Part shown: positions 16,338 to 24,145 of the stretch, piece after piece
Layout: each line of letters starts with the position of its first letter
Numbering within the stretch: position 1 is the stretch's first letter
Assembly (NCBI GenBank): GCA_039111535.1
Contig: JBCCIM010000019.1
Location: 1 to 51,586, forward strand
DNA length: 51,586 nt
Reading direction: 5' to 3'
Source of the DNA: Bacteroidota bacterium
GTDB taxonomy: Bacteria > Bacteroidota > Rhodothermia > Rhodothermales > JAHQVL01
The notes under the pieces: generated by a model
The model's database searches: none
What the model was told of the DNA's origin: nothing
The model's input: only the letters and a program-made list of their open reading frames with translations
Program-made: the position numbers and the translations under genes

Positions 16338-17672
16338 ATGCATAAACAAAAAAACATTGTTGTAATAGGCGGAGGTGCCATAGGACTATGCACTGCGCAC
16401 TACCTGCAACAATCTGGTCACTCAGTTACCGTGATTGAAAAAGGCGTCTACGATAAAGGGACTTCGCTGGGCAATGCAGGTATGTTGGTTCCGAGCCACG
16501 TAGTACCGCTTGCTGCACCGGGGGTGATTTCACAGGGCATGCGCTGGCTGTTCCGGCGCGATAGCCCTTTTCGTATCAAACCCCGGCTCGATCCTGCCCT
16601 GATGTCATGGCTGTGGCAATTCCGTAGCTTCTGTACCGAAAAACATGTTGCCCGCTCCATGCCGTTACTACGCGACCTGAGTCTGGCCAGCGTTGAGGCC
16701 TTCGCAAGCCTCGCTACGCTGTTCGACTTTCACTTCGAGCAAAGAGGCTTGCTGATGGTGCACCGGACGGATAAAGGAGAAAAAGAAAACCTCAAGTACG
16801 GCAAAAAGGGGCAAGCAGCCGGCCTTGACGTCACCTTCCTGACAGCAGATGAATTAAAGCAAAAAGCACCCAATCTAAAATCTAGTGCTCGAGGTGCCGT
16901 ATATTTCCCGCAAGACGCACACTTGAGTCCTAATTTGTTCATTGCGGGCATAACAAAGGCCCTTGCTGATAACGGTGTTGTCCTCCGACCTGACACAGCA
17001 GTGACAGGCTTTGAAACAACCGATACAAAAAATAATCGAACAATTCGCGCCGTCAACACTAACAAGGGTCGGATTGAGGCTGACGAAGTAATTCTGGCAG
17101 CCGGCGCCTGGACGCCGGCATTGGCCCGTATGCTACGCATTAAGGCACCAATCCAGCCTGCGAAAGGTTACAGCATTACGGTTGACGCCCCAGAAAACGC
17201 GCCGACTATCCCTGTTATTCTTACGGAAGAGAAAGTTACGATAACACCCATGGGCAATAAACTGCGATTTGGAGGCACCCTCGAGTTGGCCGGATTTGAT
17301 GCATCCGTTGACCTGATCCGTGCCCGTGCCATTCGCAACGCCATCCCGGATTATTTGCCATCTGTTTCCCCAGACCAAATTGACCAAAAAATGATCTGGT
17401 CGGGCTTCAGGCCCTGTACCCCTGACGGCTTGCCTATCATTGGCCGGCCGGGAACGATGCAAAACCTTGTTATTGCATCCGGACACGCCATGATTGGCAT
17501 CACACTGGCCCCCATAACAGGGCAGCTTGTTACGTCGATCATCAACAATGAAAAGCCGGCTATCGACACGGAAGCGCTCCATCCTGATCGTTTCTCAAGA
17601 CTGGGTTCTTTGAAGCAGCGAGCAGGTACTGCTGGTCTTCCTCCTCAAACAGAACCGCTTCATGCAGCCTAG
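16338..17672 (+). CDS. FAD-dependent D-amino-acid dehydrogenase, likely D-hydroxyproline dehydrogenase
   Basis: About 444 aa from the ATG at 16338; an upstream in-frame GTG at 16290 is less likely because the nucleotide-binding fold begins directly after the ATG. The DadA/glycine-oxidase fold shows KNIVVIGGGAIGLCTAHYL at the N-terminus, the middle ILAAGAWTPALARML and a C-terminal FRPCTPDGLPIIGRPG followed by GHAMIGITLAPITG. This family oxidises D-amino acids to imino acids. In the cluster it should convert cis-4-hydroxy-D-proline to the pyrroline substrate of the DapA-family enzyme. The stop overlaps the next gene by 11 nt. Substrate assignment rests on neighbours; the fold is certain. Confidence 0.86.
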   Translation: MHKQKNIVVIGGGAIGLCTAHYLQQSGHSVTVIEKGVYDKGTSLGNAGMLVPSHVVPLAAPGVISQGMRWLFRRDSPFRIKPRLDPALMSWLWQFRSFCTEKHVARSMPLLRDLSLASVEAFASLATLFDFHFEQRGLLMVHRTDKGEKENLKYGKKGQAAGLDVTFLTADELKQKAPNLKSSARGAVYFPQDAHLSPNLFIAGITKALADNGVVLRPDTAVTGFETTDTKNNRTIRAVNTNKGRIEADEVILAAGAWTPALARMLRIKAPIQPAKGYSITVDAPENAPTIPVILTEEKVTITPMGNKLRFGGTLELAGFDASVDLIRARAIRNAIPDYLPSVSPDQIDQKMIWSGFRPCTPDGLPIIGRPGTMQNLVIASGHAMIGITLAPITGQLVTSIINNEKPAIDTEALHPDRFSRLGSLKQRAGTAGLPPQTEPLHAA

Positions 17673-18477
17673 ACAATATAACCGCCATATTTTCTGGGCG
17701 CTGCTCTCCATTGTGAGCGTACTGTCAATGGTCACCATTTACCTCGTATTTTTTCGCGAAGTCCCAAAAACGCTCCAAACAACCCAAGACCCCTTCCTTT
17801 CAAGCGATTTTGTCCGTATCGAGCCCGGTACGTTTATGATGGGCTCAGCCGCTGCCGACGCATATCCGGATGAACAACCCGTCCACAGGGTGACCATCAC
17901 CAAGACTTTTCTGATGGGCAAAACAGAGGTAACCCAGTCCCAATGGTCGGCCATCATGGACAAAAACCCCAGCCTCTTCCCAAACGACGACCATCCCGTA
18001 GACAATGTTGATTGGGGCGACATCCAGATCTTTCTTAACCGCTTGAATAAAGTAGCCGGCTGCCAGCGTTGTTACCGGCTGCCGACCGAAGCGGAATGGG
18101 AATACGCCGCCCGTGCAGGCTCTGAAAGCCACTACACCTTCGGAGACGAAGAAGGGAAACTCAAACATTTCGCCTGGTATGCTAAAAACTCTGGGTTTAC
18201 CACACACCCGGTTGCAACCCGCCGGCCCAACGCCTGGGGCCTGTACGACATGCACGGCAACGTTTATGAATGGGTCCAGGACTTCTATGGTGAATACAGC
18301 GAAGAACCCGAGGTTGACCCGCAGGGAGAAACCTTTGGTAACCAATATGTGCTCCGCGGCGGCAGTTGGACCGATGAAGCGCGCGAACAACGGGTTTCCT
18401 ACCGGGACTACTACGCCCCAAGCCATCGCCACAACTTCTTTGGCTTTAGGCTCGTTCGTACCAAGAGCTTCAAATAA
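17662..18477 (+). CDS. membrane-anchored SUMF1/formylglycine-generating-enzyme-like protein
   Basis: A 271-aa protein with an N-terminal transmembrane anchor (about 12-33) and one FGE-sulfatase fold domain (about 48-270). Seen: FVRIEPGTFMMGS, TEVTQSQW, RLPTEAEWEYAARAG, GLYDMHGNVYEWVQD, LRGGSW and FFGFRLVR, the usual order of family landmarks. The segment after RGGSW (TDEAREQRVSYRDYY) lacks the cysteine pair that true formylglycine-generating enzymes use, so sulfatase activation is unlikely and no sulfatase gene is nearby. Members of this fold often act as binding or structural proteins. It overlaps the FAD dehydrogenase gene by 11 nt, tying it to the catabolic operon, which is unusual. Probably faces the periplasm. 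Confidence 0.85.
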   Translation: MQPRQYNRHIFWALLSIVSVLSMVTIYLVFFREVPKTLQTTQDPFLSSDFVRIEPGTFMMGSAAADAYPDEQPVHRVTITKTFLMGKTEVTQSQWSAIMDKNPSLFPNDDHPVDNVDWGDIQIFLNRLNKVAGCQRCYRLPTEAEWEYAARAGSESHYTFGDEEGKLKHFAWYAKNSGFTTHPVATRRPNAWGLYDMHGNVYEWVQDFYGEYSEEPEVDPQGETFGNQYVLRGGSWTDEAREQRVSYRDYYAPSHRHNFFGFRLVRTKSFK

Positions 18478-18569
18478 CCGCTCGCCTATCCATTCGGTTT
18501 TCCTGAACGTAGCTTGCACCTGCACGCGCTTTTTCATTAACATGCCTGCCCAAGAAATGAGTAAAAGGC

Positions 18570-19733
18570 ATGAGTACCACACCGAACATTACGATACGAT
18601 CCGAGAGCGCCGCAGGCGCAGAAATCGCGTGGTTCGCCCCGATCTGCAATGGCGATGACGTGTACCTCGGCACCCATGACCCGCAATACAAAAGCAACTG
18701 GGAAAACACGTCCAATATCTTGCTTACGGCAGACAAACTGGGGTACCGGAATATCCTGTGCCCGTCGTCTTATCAGGTAGGGCAAGATGTATTGCCTTTT
18801 GTATCAGCTGTTGCGCCGCTAACAAAGCAAATCAACCTGCTGCCGGCTATCCGGTGTGGTGAAATCCATCCTCCCATGCTGGCACGTTCAATCGCTACAC
18901 TCGACCATATCCTCAAAGGCCGGCTCACGCTCAATATCATTTCGTCGAACCTGCCTGGTACCTCGATGGAGTCGGAGGCGAGATATCAACGTTCGCGTGA
19001 AGTTATTCAGATACTGAAGCAAGCATGGACTCAGGATGCCATTGACTTCTCTGGAGACTTTTACAACATCCAGTTGCCGGCTACCCCCGTAAAGCCGTAC
19101 CAGCAAAACGGTGGCCCATTACTCTACTTTGGCGGCTACTCTCCGCCAGGCGTTGCGCTCTGTGCAGAACATTGTGACGTATACCTCATGTGGCCCGACA
19201 CCCAGGAAAAGCTGCTGCGTTTGATGCAAAACATGAGCGCTCAGGCTGCAACGCACGGCCGGACCGTCGATTTTGGACTCCGCGTTCATGTTATTGTCAG
19301 AGAAACTGAAAGCGAGGCCCGCGCAGCTGCCCGAAGCCTGGTTTCACAACTCGACGACGCCCATGGCACCGCACTTCGCGAACGCGCCCAGGATGCAAAA
19401 TCACTGGGCGTATCCAAGCAATCTGCCTTGCGCGAAGGGGCTGATGATGAAGGCTATGCTGAGCCTTTCCTCTGGACCGGCATTGGTCGGGGCCGATCGG
19501 GTTGTGGTGCGGCGTTGGTTGGCAATCCCGACCAGGTGTTGACGAAAATTAAAGCGTACATGGCAATGGGCATGCGCGCATTCATTTTCTCAGGTTACCC
19601 GCACCTGGAAGCATGCGGTCTCTTTGCACGGTATGTATTACCAGAACTGGAGACTTTGTCTATGCCTCAACTACAAGGCCGCATACCTTCAGGTCCACCC
19701 AACACGCCCCTTGCCGCCGGCCCCCGACGCTAA
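18570..19733 (+). CDS. LLM-class flavin-dependent oxidoreductase (SsuD-like)
   Basis: A 387-aa bacterial luciferase-like TIM barrel. Landmarks include the N-terminal [66 protein letters not shown] and [20 protein letters not shown], matching the alkanesulfonate monooxygenase branch. Such enzymes use reduced flavin and oxygen to cleave C-S, C-N or C-C bonds, and need a flavin reductase, none of which is visible here. It lies 92 nt after the SUMF1-like gene and 24 nt before the symporter on the same strand. A role in hydroxyproline use is not established; it may act on another substrate carried by the symporter. Confidence 0.88.
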   Translation: MSTTPNITIRSESAAGAEIAWFAPICNGDDVYLGTHDPQYKSNWENTSNILLTADKLGYRNILCPSSYQVGQDVLPFVSAVAPLTKQINLLPAIRCGEIHPPMLARSIATLDHILKGRLTLNIISSNLPGTSMESEARYQRSREVIQILKQAWTQDAIDFSGDFYNIQLPATPVKPYQQNGGPLLYFGGYSPPGVALCAEHCDVYLMWPDTQEKLLRLMQNMSAQAATHGRTVDFGLRVHVIVRETESEARAAARSLVSQLDDAHGTALRERAQDAKSLGVSKQSALREGADDEGYAEPFLWTGIGRGRSGCGAALVGNPDQVLTKIKAYMAMGMRAFIFSGYPHLEACGLFARYVLPELETLSMPQLQGRIPSGPPNTPLAAGPRR

Positions 19734-19757
19734 CTTTCCCCAGCCCCCAATACCACC

Positions 19758-21368
19758 GTGTTAGACCTGGCCATAGTACTTGTCTATTTTGCAGCTATTT
19801 TTCTTGTAGCCCTCTCTGGCCGGCAAGACAAAAACGTATCCACCGAAACCTATTTCCTGAGCAATCGCTCGCTCCGCTGGCCTTCAATTGCCCTTTCAAC
19901 AATCGCTACCAACATCAACGGGTATCAATTTTTGGGGATGATGGGGTCTGCCTATCTGTATGGACTGGCGCAGGCTAGCCTTGAAATCAATGCAGTACAG
20001 GGCATTTTGATAGCGGCGTTCATTTTTGTCCCGATGTACCTGCGCGATCGTGTAATCACCGTTACGCAGTTCATCAACAACCGCCTTGGCAAGCGGGTTG
20101 GTTTGGCATACGCCCTTGCCAATCTTGCCCTGTTTTCTACCATTACGTTGGGCGCAGCATTGTTTTGGGGCGCGTACGCAGCAGAACTTGTTTTCTCTGA
20201 CTATCTAAGGATCCTCAGTGACAACCCCCTTATTCAGCGGTTGGGAGAAGCCCTGTTTGCCAACTACGATACATCACCAGAATTGTCGCAACTGATGCGG
20301 GTCGGGGTACTCCTCATCGGGCTTGGTATTTTTTCAGCCATTTACACCTATCTCGGTGGCCTCAATGCAGTGGTCAAAACGGATGTGATTCAGTTTGCCA
20401 TTCTGCTCACCGGCGGCATTCTGATTGTTGTTGTCATCATTCGAGAGCTCGGCGGCTGGGGCATGCTCTACGAGAAGACACCCGAGCTTATGCAACTGCA
20501 TTTGCCGGCCGATCATCCCACCCTTCCTTGGATCCACATGTTTGGCCTGTTTCTGATGAACATCAACTACTGGTGCGCCAATCAAACCATTATGCAGCGT
20601 TCTTTTGCAGCAAAAAGTTTGAAAGAAGCACAGCTAGGCTTAATGGTAGGCGGTGCGCTCAAATATGCTATGGCCGTGGTTATCGTCGTCCCGGGTATTG
20701 CACTTGCCGGCATCCTCATCGACAACGGACTCACCGACCCCGACAATGCGTTCCCCTACATCGTCTCCACGTACATGCCCGTAGGCATCAAAGGCCTCAT
20801 TCTCTGTGCACTTTTTGCATCGCTCATGAGTACGGTCGATTCTACGTTCAACTCTCTCGCTACCCTCTGGTCAATCGATATATACAAAGCTTACTTGCGC
20901 CCGCACGCATCTGAACAGCAAGTTGTACAAGCAGGCCGGCGCGCCATTCTGGTTACGCTTTTTACGGGGATTCTGATGGGCCTCATTTTGCTCTACCTCA
21001 AGTTCGAAAACCCGGAGGCAGCGTTTACCCACACCCTCAACGAGTTACGGTACTATATTAATTGCGGGATCGTTGTCCTAATCTGCTCGGCCGGCTTAAT
21101 GATCGCACCAAACCATCGCGCAGCGCTCCTCGCCTTTGTCTCGACCATCCCACTGCACCTCACCATAATCGCCGTCTTCCCCGACATGAACTATTTCATC
21201 CGGGCAATGTGGGTGATTCTCATTGCATTTGGCTTCCTGGCTGCGGTATCCCACAAACACGGCTGGAAAAGCCGAAAAGACCTCTTTGTATCAGCCTCGC
21301 CTGTACTGACAAAAGTTGGATTTGGATTGCTGGCCTCGCTGGTCTCCCTGCATATCATTTTCCACTAG
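19758..21368 (+). CDS. sodium:solute symporter (SSS family)
   Basis: A 536-aa polytopic inner-membrane protein with about 13-14 hydrophobic helices. It starts at a GTG just before the first helix (LDLAIVLVYFAAIFLVALSG). Family landmarks are YFLSNRSLRWPSIALSTIAT near the start, ISAIYTYLGGLNAVVKTDVIQ, CANQTIMQRSFAAKSLKEAQ and the sodium-site region CALFASLMSTVDSTFNSLAT. It is the last gene of the same-strand cluster and only 24 nt after the LLM oxidoreductase, so it probably imports the cluster's substrate, perhaps hydroxyproline. The exact substrate cannot be read from sequence; SSS members carry sugars, proline, pantothenate and sialic acid. Convergent with the aldo/keto reductase 16 nt away. 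Confidence 0.9.
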   Translation: MLDLAIVLVYFAAIFLVALSGRQDKNVSTETYFLSNRSLRWPSIALSTIATNINGYQFLGMMGSAYLYGLAQASLEINAVQGILIAAFIFVPMYLRDRVITVTQFINNRLGKRVGLAYALANLALFSTITLGAALFWGAYAAELVFSDYLRILSDNPLIQRLGEALFANYDTSPELSQLMRVGVLLIGLGIFSAIYTYLGGLNAVVKTDVIQFAILLTGGILIVVVIIRELGGWGMLYEKTPELMQLHLPADHPTLPWIHMFGLFLMNINYWCANQTIMQRSFAAKSLKEAQLGLMVGGALKYAMAVVIVVPGIALAGILIDNGLTDPDNAFPYIVSTYMPVGIKGLILCALFASLMSTVDSTFNSLATLWSIDIYKAYLRPHASEQQVVQAGRRAILVTLFTGILMGLILLYLKFENPEAAFTHTLNELRYYINCGIVVLICSAGLMIAPNHRAALLAFVSTIPLHLTIIAVFPDMNYFIRAMWVILIAFGFLAAVSHKHGWKSRKDLFVSASPVLTKVGFGLLASLVSLHIIFH

Positions 21369-21384
21369 ATGTATCTCACGTGGG

Positions 21385-22293
21385 CTATGGAACGTTGTGC
21401 CCTTTGGAAGCCTGCCAAACTTTAAACCACTGTTGGCGCGTTAGCACAAGCGCTGCGGCATCACAAGCAGCTTCCACGCGGTTCATTTTCCCCGTCCCAA
21501 GTACCGGAATAATGCGAGCGGGGTGTTTCAACAGCCAGGCATAGGCAACCTGATCAAGGGTAGCGCCGCCCAATTCTTCACCCAGCGTTTCCAGACACGC
21601 CCGTACACGGACCGCCTGTGCATCCTGGCTGGAAAACAACCGTCCGCCCCCAAGCGGTGACCAGGCCATCGGTGCGATACGCAGTTCCTGGCTCTGGTCG
21701 AGGGTACCATCGTGCATCACATCAAAATTTAGTACGGAGCATTCAACCTGATTCGTAACGAGCGGGAAAGGGAGCCGGCTCGCCAGCAAGCTATACTGTG
21801 CGGGCGTAAAATTGGAAACACCAAAGTGCAATACTTTGCCGGCATCGCGCAACGCAGCAAACGCTTCAGCTACTTCATCAGCCTCCATCAAGGGGTCGGG
21901 GCGGTGCAGCAAAAGCACATCGATATGGTCGGTATGCAGCCGGCGCAGGGAGTTTTCAACGGACGCCATAATGTGCGCCTTGCTCGTGTCGTAGTGCGGC
22001 AGTGCGTGTCCAGGATGTTTATCTGATACCAGCTTGATGTCACATTTAGTTACCAGTTGCATCTGTTGCCGAAGACCGGGTGCCTGAGCAAGCGCCTCAC
22101 CAAAAAGCGCTTCACAGGAATAGTCGCCATAGATATCTGCATGATCCATCGTAGTAACACCAAGCGCCAAACACCGGTGTAGCATAGCCAGCAACTCATC
22201 GGTTCGGTATCCCCAATCAGCCAACCGCCAAAGGCCAAAAACAAGTCTGGAAAAAGTGGGACCGTCTGTACACGTTTGTATTGCTGGAATCAT
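21385..22293 (-). CDS. aldo/keto reductase
   Basis: A 302-aa NAD(P)H-dependent oxidoreductase of the AKR TIM-barrel family, most like the YdhF branch. The catalytic residues are visible: D50 and Y55 in TTMDHADIYGDYSCE, K83 in LVTKCDI and H130 in DVLLLHRPDPL. Later landmarks are VLHFGVSNFTPAQ, MAWSPLGGGRLF and the C-terminal IIPVLGTGKMNRVEAA cofactor segment. The gene is convergent with the symporter and downstream of the alpha/beta hydrolase on the same strand. It probably reduces sugar- or steroid-like carbonyls, but no specific substrate can be assigned. Confidence 0.92.
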   Translation of the reverse strand: MIPAIQTCTDGPTFSRLVFGLWRLADWGYRTDELLAMLHRCLALGVTTMDHADIYGDYSCEALFGEALAQAPGLRQQMQLVTKCDIKLVSDKHPGHALPHYDTSKAHIMASVENSLRRLHTDHIDVLLLHRPDPLMEADEVAEAFAALRDAGKVLHFGVSNFTPAQYSLLASRLPFPLVTNQVECSVLNFDVMHDGTLDQSQELRIAPMAWSPLGGGRLFSSQDAQAVRVRACLETLGEELGGATLDQVAYAWLLKHPARIIPVLGTGKMNRVEAACDAAALVLTRQQWFKVWQASKGHNVP

Positions 22294-22316
22294 GCGAAAA
22301 CTGGTTTAAGGTGGAA

Positions 22317-22407
22317 GGTTTAAGGTTGAAAGTTTTACGTCGTGGGATACGTCGAAGCGGAGACCAATAATGTTAAACTTTAAACGTTCAACCTGCAACT
22401 TTCAACC
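22317..22407. repeat. intergenic inverted repeat of the GGTTGAAAGTT type
   Basis: GGTTGAAAGTT (22324-22334) and AACTTTCAACC (22397-22407) are a perfect 11-bp inverted repeat spaced 62 nt apart, with related motifs (GGTTTAA at 22317, AACTTTAAAC at 22376) between or beside them. The right arm overlaps the hydrolase stop codon. This looks like a small dispersed repeat rather than a terminator, as no T-run follows. Confidence 0.5.
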
Positions 22408-23331
22408 CGCGTCCAGCCATCCTACGAGGACCTTGATGAGCGTTGGATGAATCAGGTAGCCGGTGCTGTGATGTGGGTTGGACTTTCCATTTCGTAGCGA
22501 CAAGTTGTAAATCTCGTGGTCTTCAATTGTGTCAACGAGATTCCACTTCAGCATCTCCCGATAATCGTTTTTGATGCGCTTGTCGTGGCAAATAAAATCG
22601 TCTTCAGCCGCGATGTTTACCCATTTTCGGATGTTGCAGGGAAATTGCCGCTCATTGGTTGCAGAAGCGCCAAACAAACCACGCTTGACGGTGTCATCAC
22701 CAAGCGGTGAACCAATGGTAAGAAATAGATCCACGAGTTTGTTGCAATAATCCGGACGGTATTCGCTCATGTACGAAAATTTCCAGAGCACATCATAGGC
22801 AATCAAGCTGCCAAGGCTGTGGGCGATGATGCATACCGAGTCGCTTCGGTTTAAAGCCCGCTTTAACGGACGCGTGACAGGCGCACGGACGGCAGAACCA
22901 AACGGACTCTGGTATCCCATCCAGTATTCTTTCATGTCGGGCGCGACCAGGCTGATCACTTCATCACCGAGGCGCGTAAAACTCAGTACTGCCGAAAGCA
23001 CATCTGCGAGGCCTTCTTTATACGACTCCTTGCCGGCCAGCCCTTCATAATTTGCTTTATCAAATTCCGACTTCTTCCACAACTTAAGTCCATCCAGCGT
23101 TGCCTTGCGGGTTGTGATATCATCTGGCACAGGATCACCACTCAACTGGCTCAGAAAGGCATTCGAGATATCACCGTAGTACACAAACTCAATGCGCGTC
23201 GCATCAAACAGATCAAGCGCTGCGGGAAAATCACGCGCAATACCAAAGCGCAACGCGTCGAGCCAGAGTTTCTTTAACTGGGTCTTGGGGGGTTTAAATC
23301 CCCGGCCATGCAATAGAATAAGGGTTTTCAT
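22402..23331 (-). CDS. alpha/beta-hydrolase-fold protein, function unknown
   Basis: About 309 aa from the ATG that starts MKTLILLHGRGFKPPK, where the fold begins; an in-frame start 90 nt upstream is unlikely. The oxyanion segment LLHGRG and the nucleophile elbow CIIAHSLGSLIAYDVL (S172) are clear. A late histidine-rich segment (NPHHSTGYLIHP) should supply the catalytic His. Residues about 50-130 form an insert with DISNAFLSQLSGDPVPDD and GLADVLSAVLSF, probably a lid. No signal peptide is visible, so it should be cytoplasmic. It resembles uncharacterised lipase/esterase-like proteins with about 300 residues. The substrate is not predictable from sequence. Confidence 0.82.
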   Translation of the reverse strand: MKTLILLHGRGFKPPKTQLKKLWLDALRFGIARDFPAALDLFDATRIEFVYYGDISNAFLSQLSGDPVPDDITTRKATLDGLKLWKKSEFDKANYEGLAGKESYKEGLADVLSAVLSFTRLGDEVISLVAPDMKEYWMGYQSPFGSAVRAPVTRPLKRALNRSDSVCIIAHSLGSLIAYDVLWKFSYMSEYRPDYCNKLVDLFLTIGSPLGDDTVKRGLFGASATNERQFPCNIRKWVNIAAEDDFICHDKRIKNDYREMLKWNLVDTIEDHEIYNLSLRNGKSNPHHSTGYLIHPTLIKVLVGWLDAG

Positions 23332-23510
23332 GCAGCGTCGTTTACGAAACGAAAGGCCACAAGTTAGAAATTGGCGGCCTTTTTCTCCACAATCATGGCG
23401 CGCTACATGGGATGCGTACAAACCGGCAGGAAGCCTGGTAGATGCGGTAAGAGAAATGAGATAGCGTGGGGAGCAATATACAAGCGATACCCAGATGGAA
23501 AATGGGGGCA

Positions 23511-23573
23511 GAGTTTCGAATGTCGAGGACGGTAACGCAGGCTCCTTGTTACCTGTGTACCCATTCGAAACTC
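23511..23573 (+). repeat. nested inverted repeat (possible structured RNA element)
   Basis: GAGTTTCGAATG (23511-23522) and CATTCGAAACTC (23562-23573) are a perfect 12-bp inverted repeat, extendable outward with GGGG/CCCC across a 2-nt bulge. Inside lies a second hairpin, GGTAAC (23531-23536) with GTTACC (23548-23553). A stand-alone 14-bp palindrome, CCGGCACGTGCCGG, follows at 23631-23644. The nested arrangement resembles a folded RNA or a miniature repeat element. Confidence 0.55.
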
Positions 23574-23672
23574 CCCTGGCCTCGAGATAAAAATGTGGAG
23601 GGCATCAGAAGGTTAACTTCTGTATGTGAACCGGCACGTGCCGGGTTATAGCCAAAAAGGAGGCAAGCGGCT

Positions 23673-23743
23673 CGGGAGGTCGGGAGGTCGGGAGGTCGGG
23701 AGGTCGGGAGGTCGGGAGGTCGGGAGGTCGGGAGGTCGGGAGG
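23673..23743 (+). repeat. 8-bp tandem array (CGGGAGGT), G-quadruplex-capable
   Basis: Eight perfect head-to-tail copies of CGGGAGGT fill 23673-23736, with a ninth copy matching for seven bases to 23743. The unit is not a multiple of three, so it is not a protein repeat. Nine GGG tracts are separated by 5-nt loops (AGGTC), which fits the canonical G-quadruplex pattern on the plus strand. Such arrays change copy number by slippage. Confidence 0.93.
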
Positions 23744-23832
23744 AAATGCGGGGAGCATCGGGGGGTTGCAAACGACGAGATCCCAGGTTCATGGCTCGGA
23801 AAGCCCGTCGTTTGCGCTATGTTATGTCCCTC

Positions 23833-23883
23833 GGGGGAACGGGGTGCGCTCGGGGTTGGCCGGGGAGCCTTGGGTTCAGGGGG
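23833..23883 (+). repeat. second multi-G-tract (G-quadruplex-type) motif
   Basis: Six runs of three to five G (GGGGG, GGGG, GGGG, GGGG, GGG, GGGGG) lie within 51 bases, separated by loops of 3, 7, 6, 6 and 4 nt. This satisfies the G3+N1-7 quadruplex rule several times over. It is not part of the 8-bp array and lies 90 nt downstream on the same strand. Confidence 0.7.
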
Positions 23884-23945
23884 ATAGTCAAAAAGCTCGG
23901 GTTCGAATCGTCAGCTGCTGCGGCACTATGGGAGGAGAAGTGCAA

Positions 23946-23982
23946 GGACGGAGACCTCTACCCACTCTTTGGGTCTCCGTCC
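23946..23982 (+). repeat. 11-bp perfect hairpin
   Basis: GGACGGAGACC (23946-23956) pairs perfectly with GGTCTCCGTCC (23972-23982) around a 15-nt loop. Only AATTTGG follows, not a T-run, so it is not a standard terminator on the plus strand. A related 10-bp inverted repeat, GCAAACGACG/CGTCGTTTGC, lies at 23768-23777 and 23806-23815. Confidence 0.6.
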
Positions 23983-24145
23983 AATTTGGAATTGATCTTA
24001 AAGATGTGTCAGCATGTAAAAGAAGTGCTTCCGTTCGTTCTGGTAATAATATCGTTGTTTCTTAAATTCCGCGGTATCGGGGGAATACTGTCATCTTTTG
24101 CAATCAAAACCCCCTACAACCCCCTTACAAAAAACGCCACACTAT

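Larger units (their letters stand above)
23332..24145. other. 814-bp gene-free, structured, G-rich stretch between divergent genes
   Basis: This is the longest stretch without a convincing gene. It separates the minus-strand hydrolase from the plus-strand amidase. The open frames through it are artefacts of an 8-bp repeat and carry no family signature or ribosome site. It contains four long inverted repeats (23511-23573, 23631-23644, 23768-23815, 23946-23982), an 8-bp G-rich tandem array (23673-23743) and a second multi-G-tract motif (23833-23883), all with G on the plus strand. Some parts are listed separately. It could encode a structured RNA, be a decayed element, or be a promoter/replication-related region. 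Confidence 0.6.

Noticed and set aside
23673-23743. CRISPR array
   Set aside because: Units are 8 bp and directly adjacent without spacers, and no cas genes are present.
23895-23912. tRNA-like T-loop (GGGTTCGAATC)
   Set aside because: The flanking bases do not form a T stem, and no acceptor stem, D arm, anticodon arm or CCA end can be built around it.
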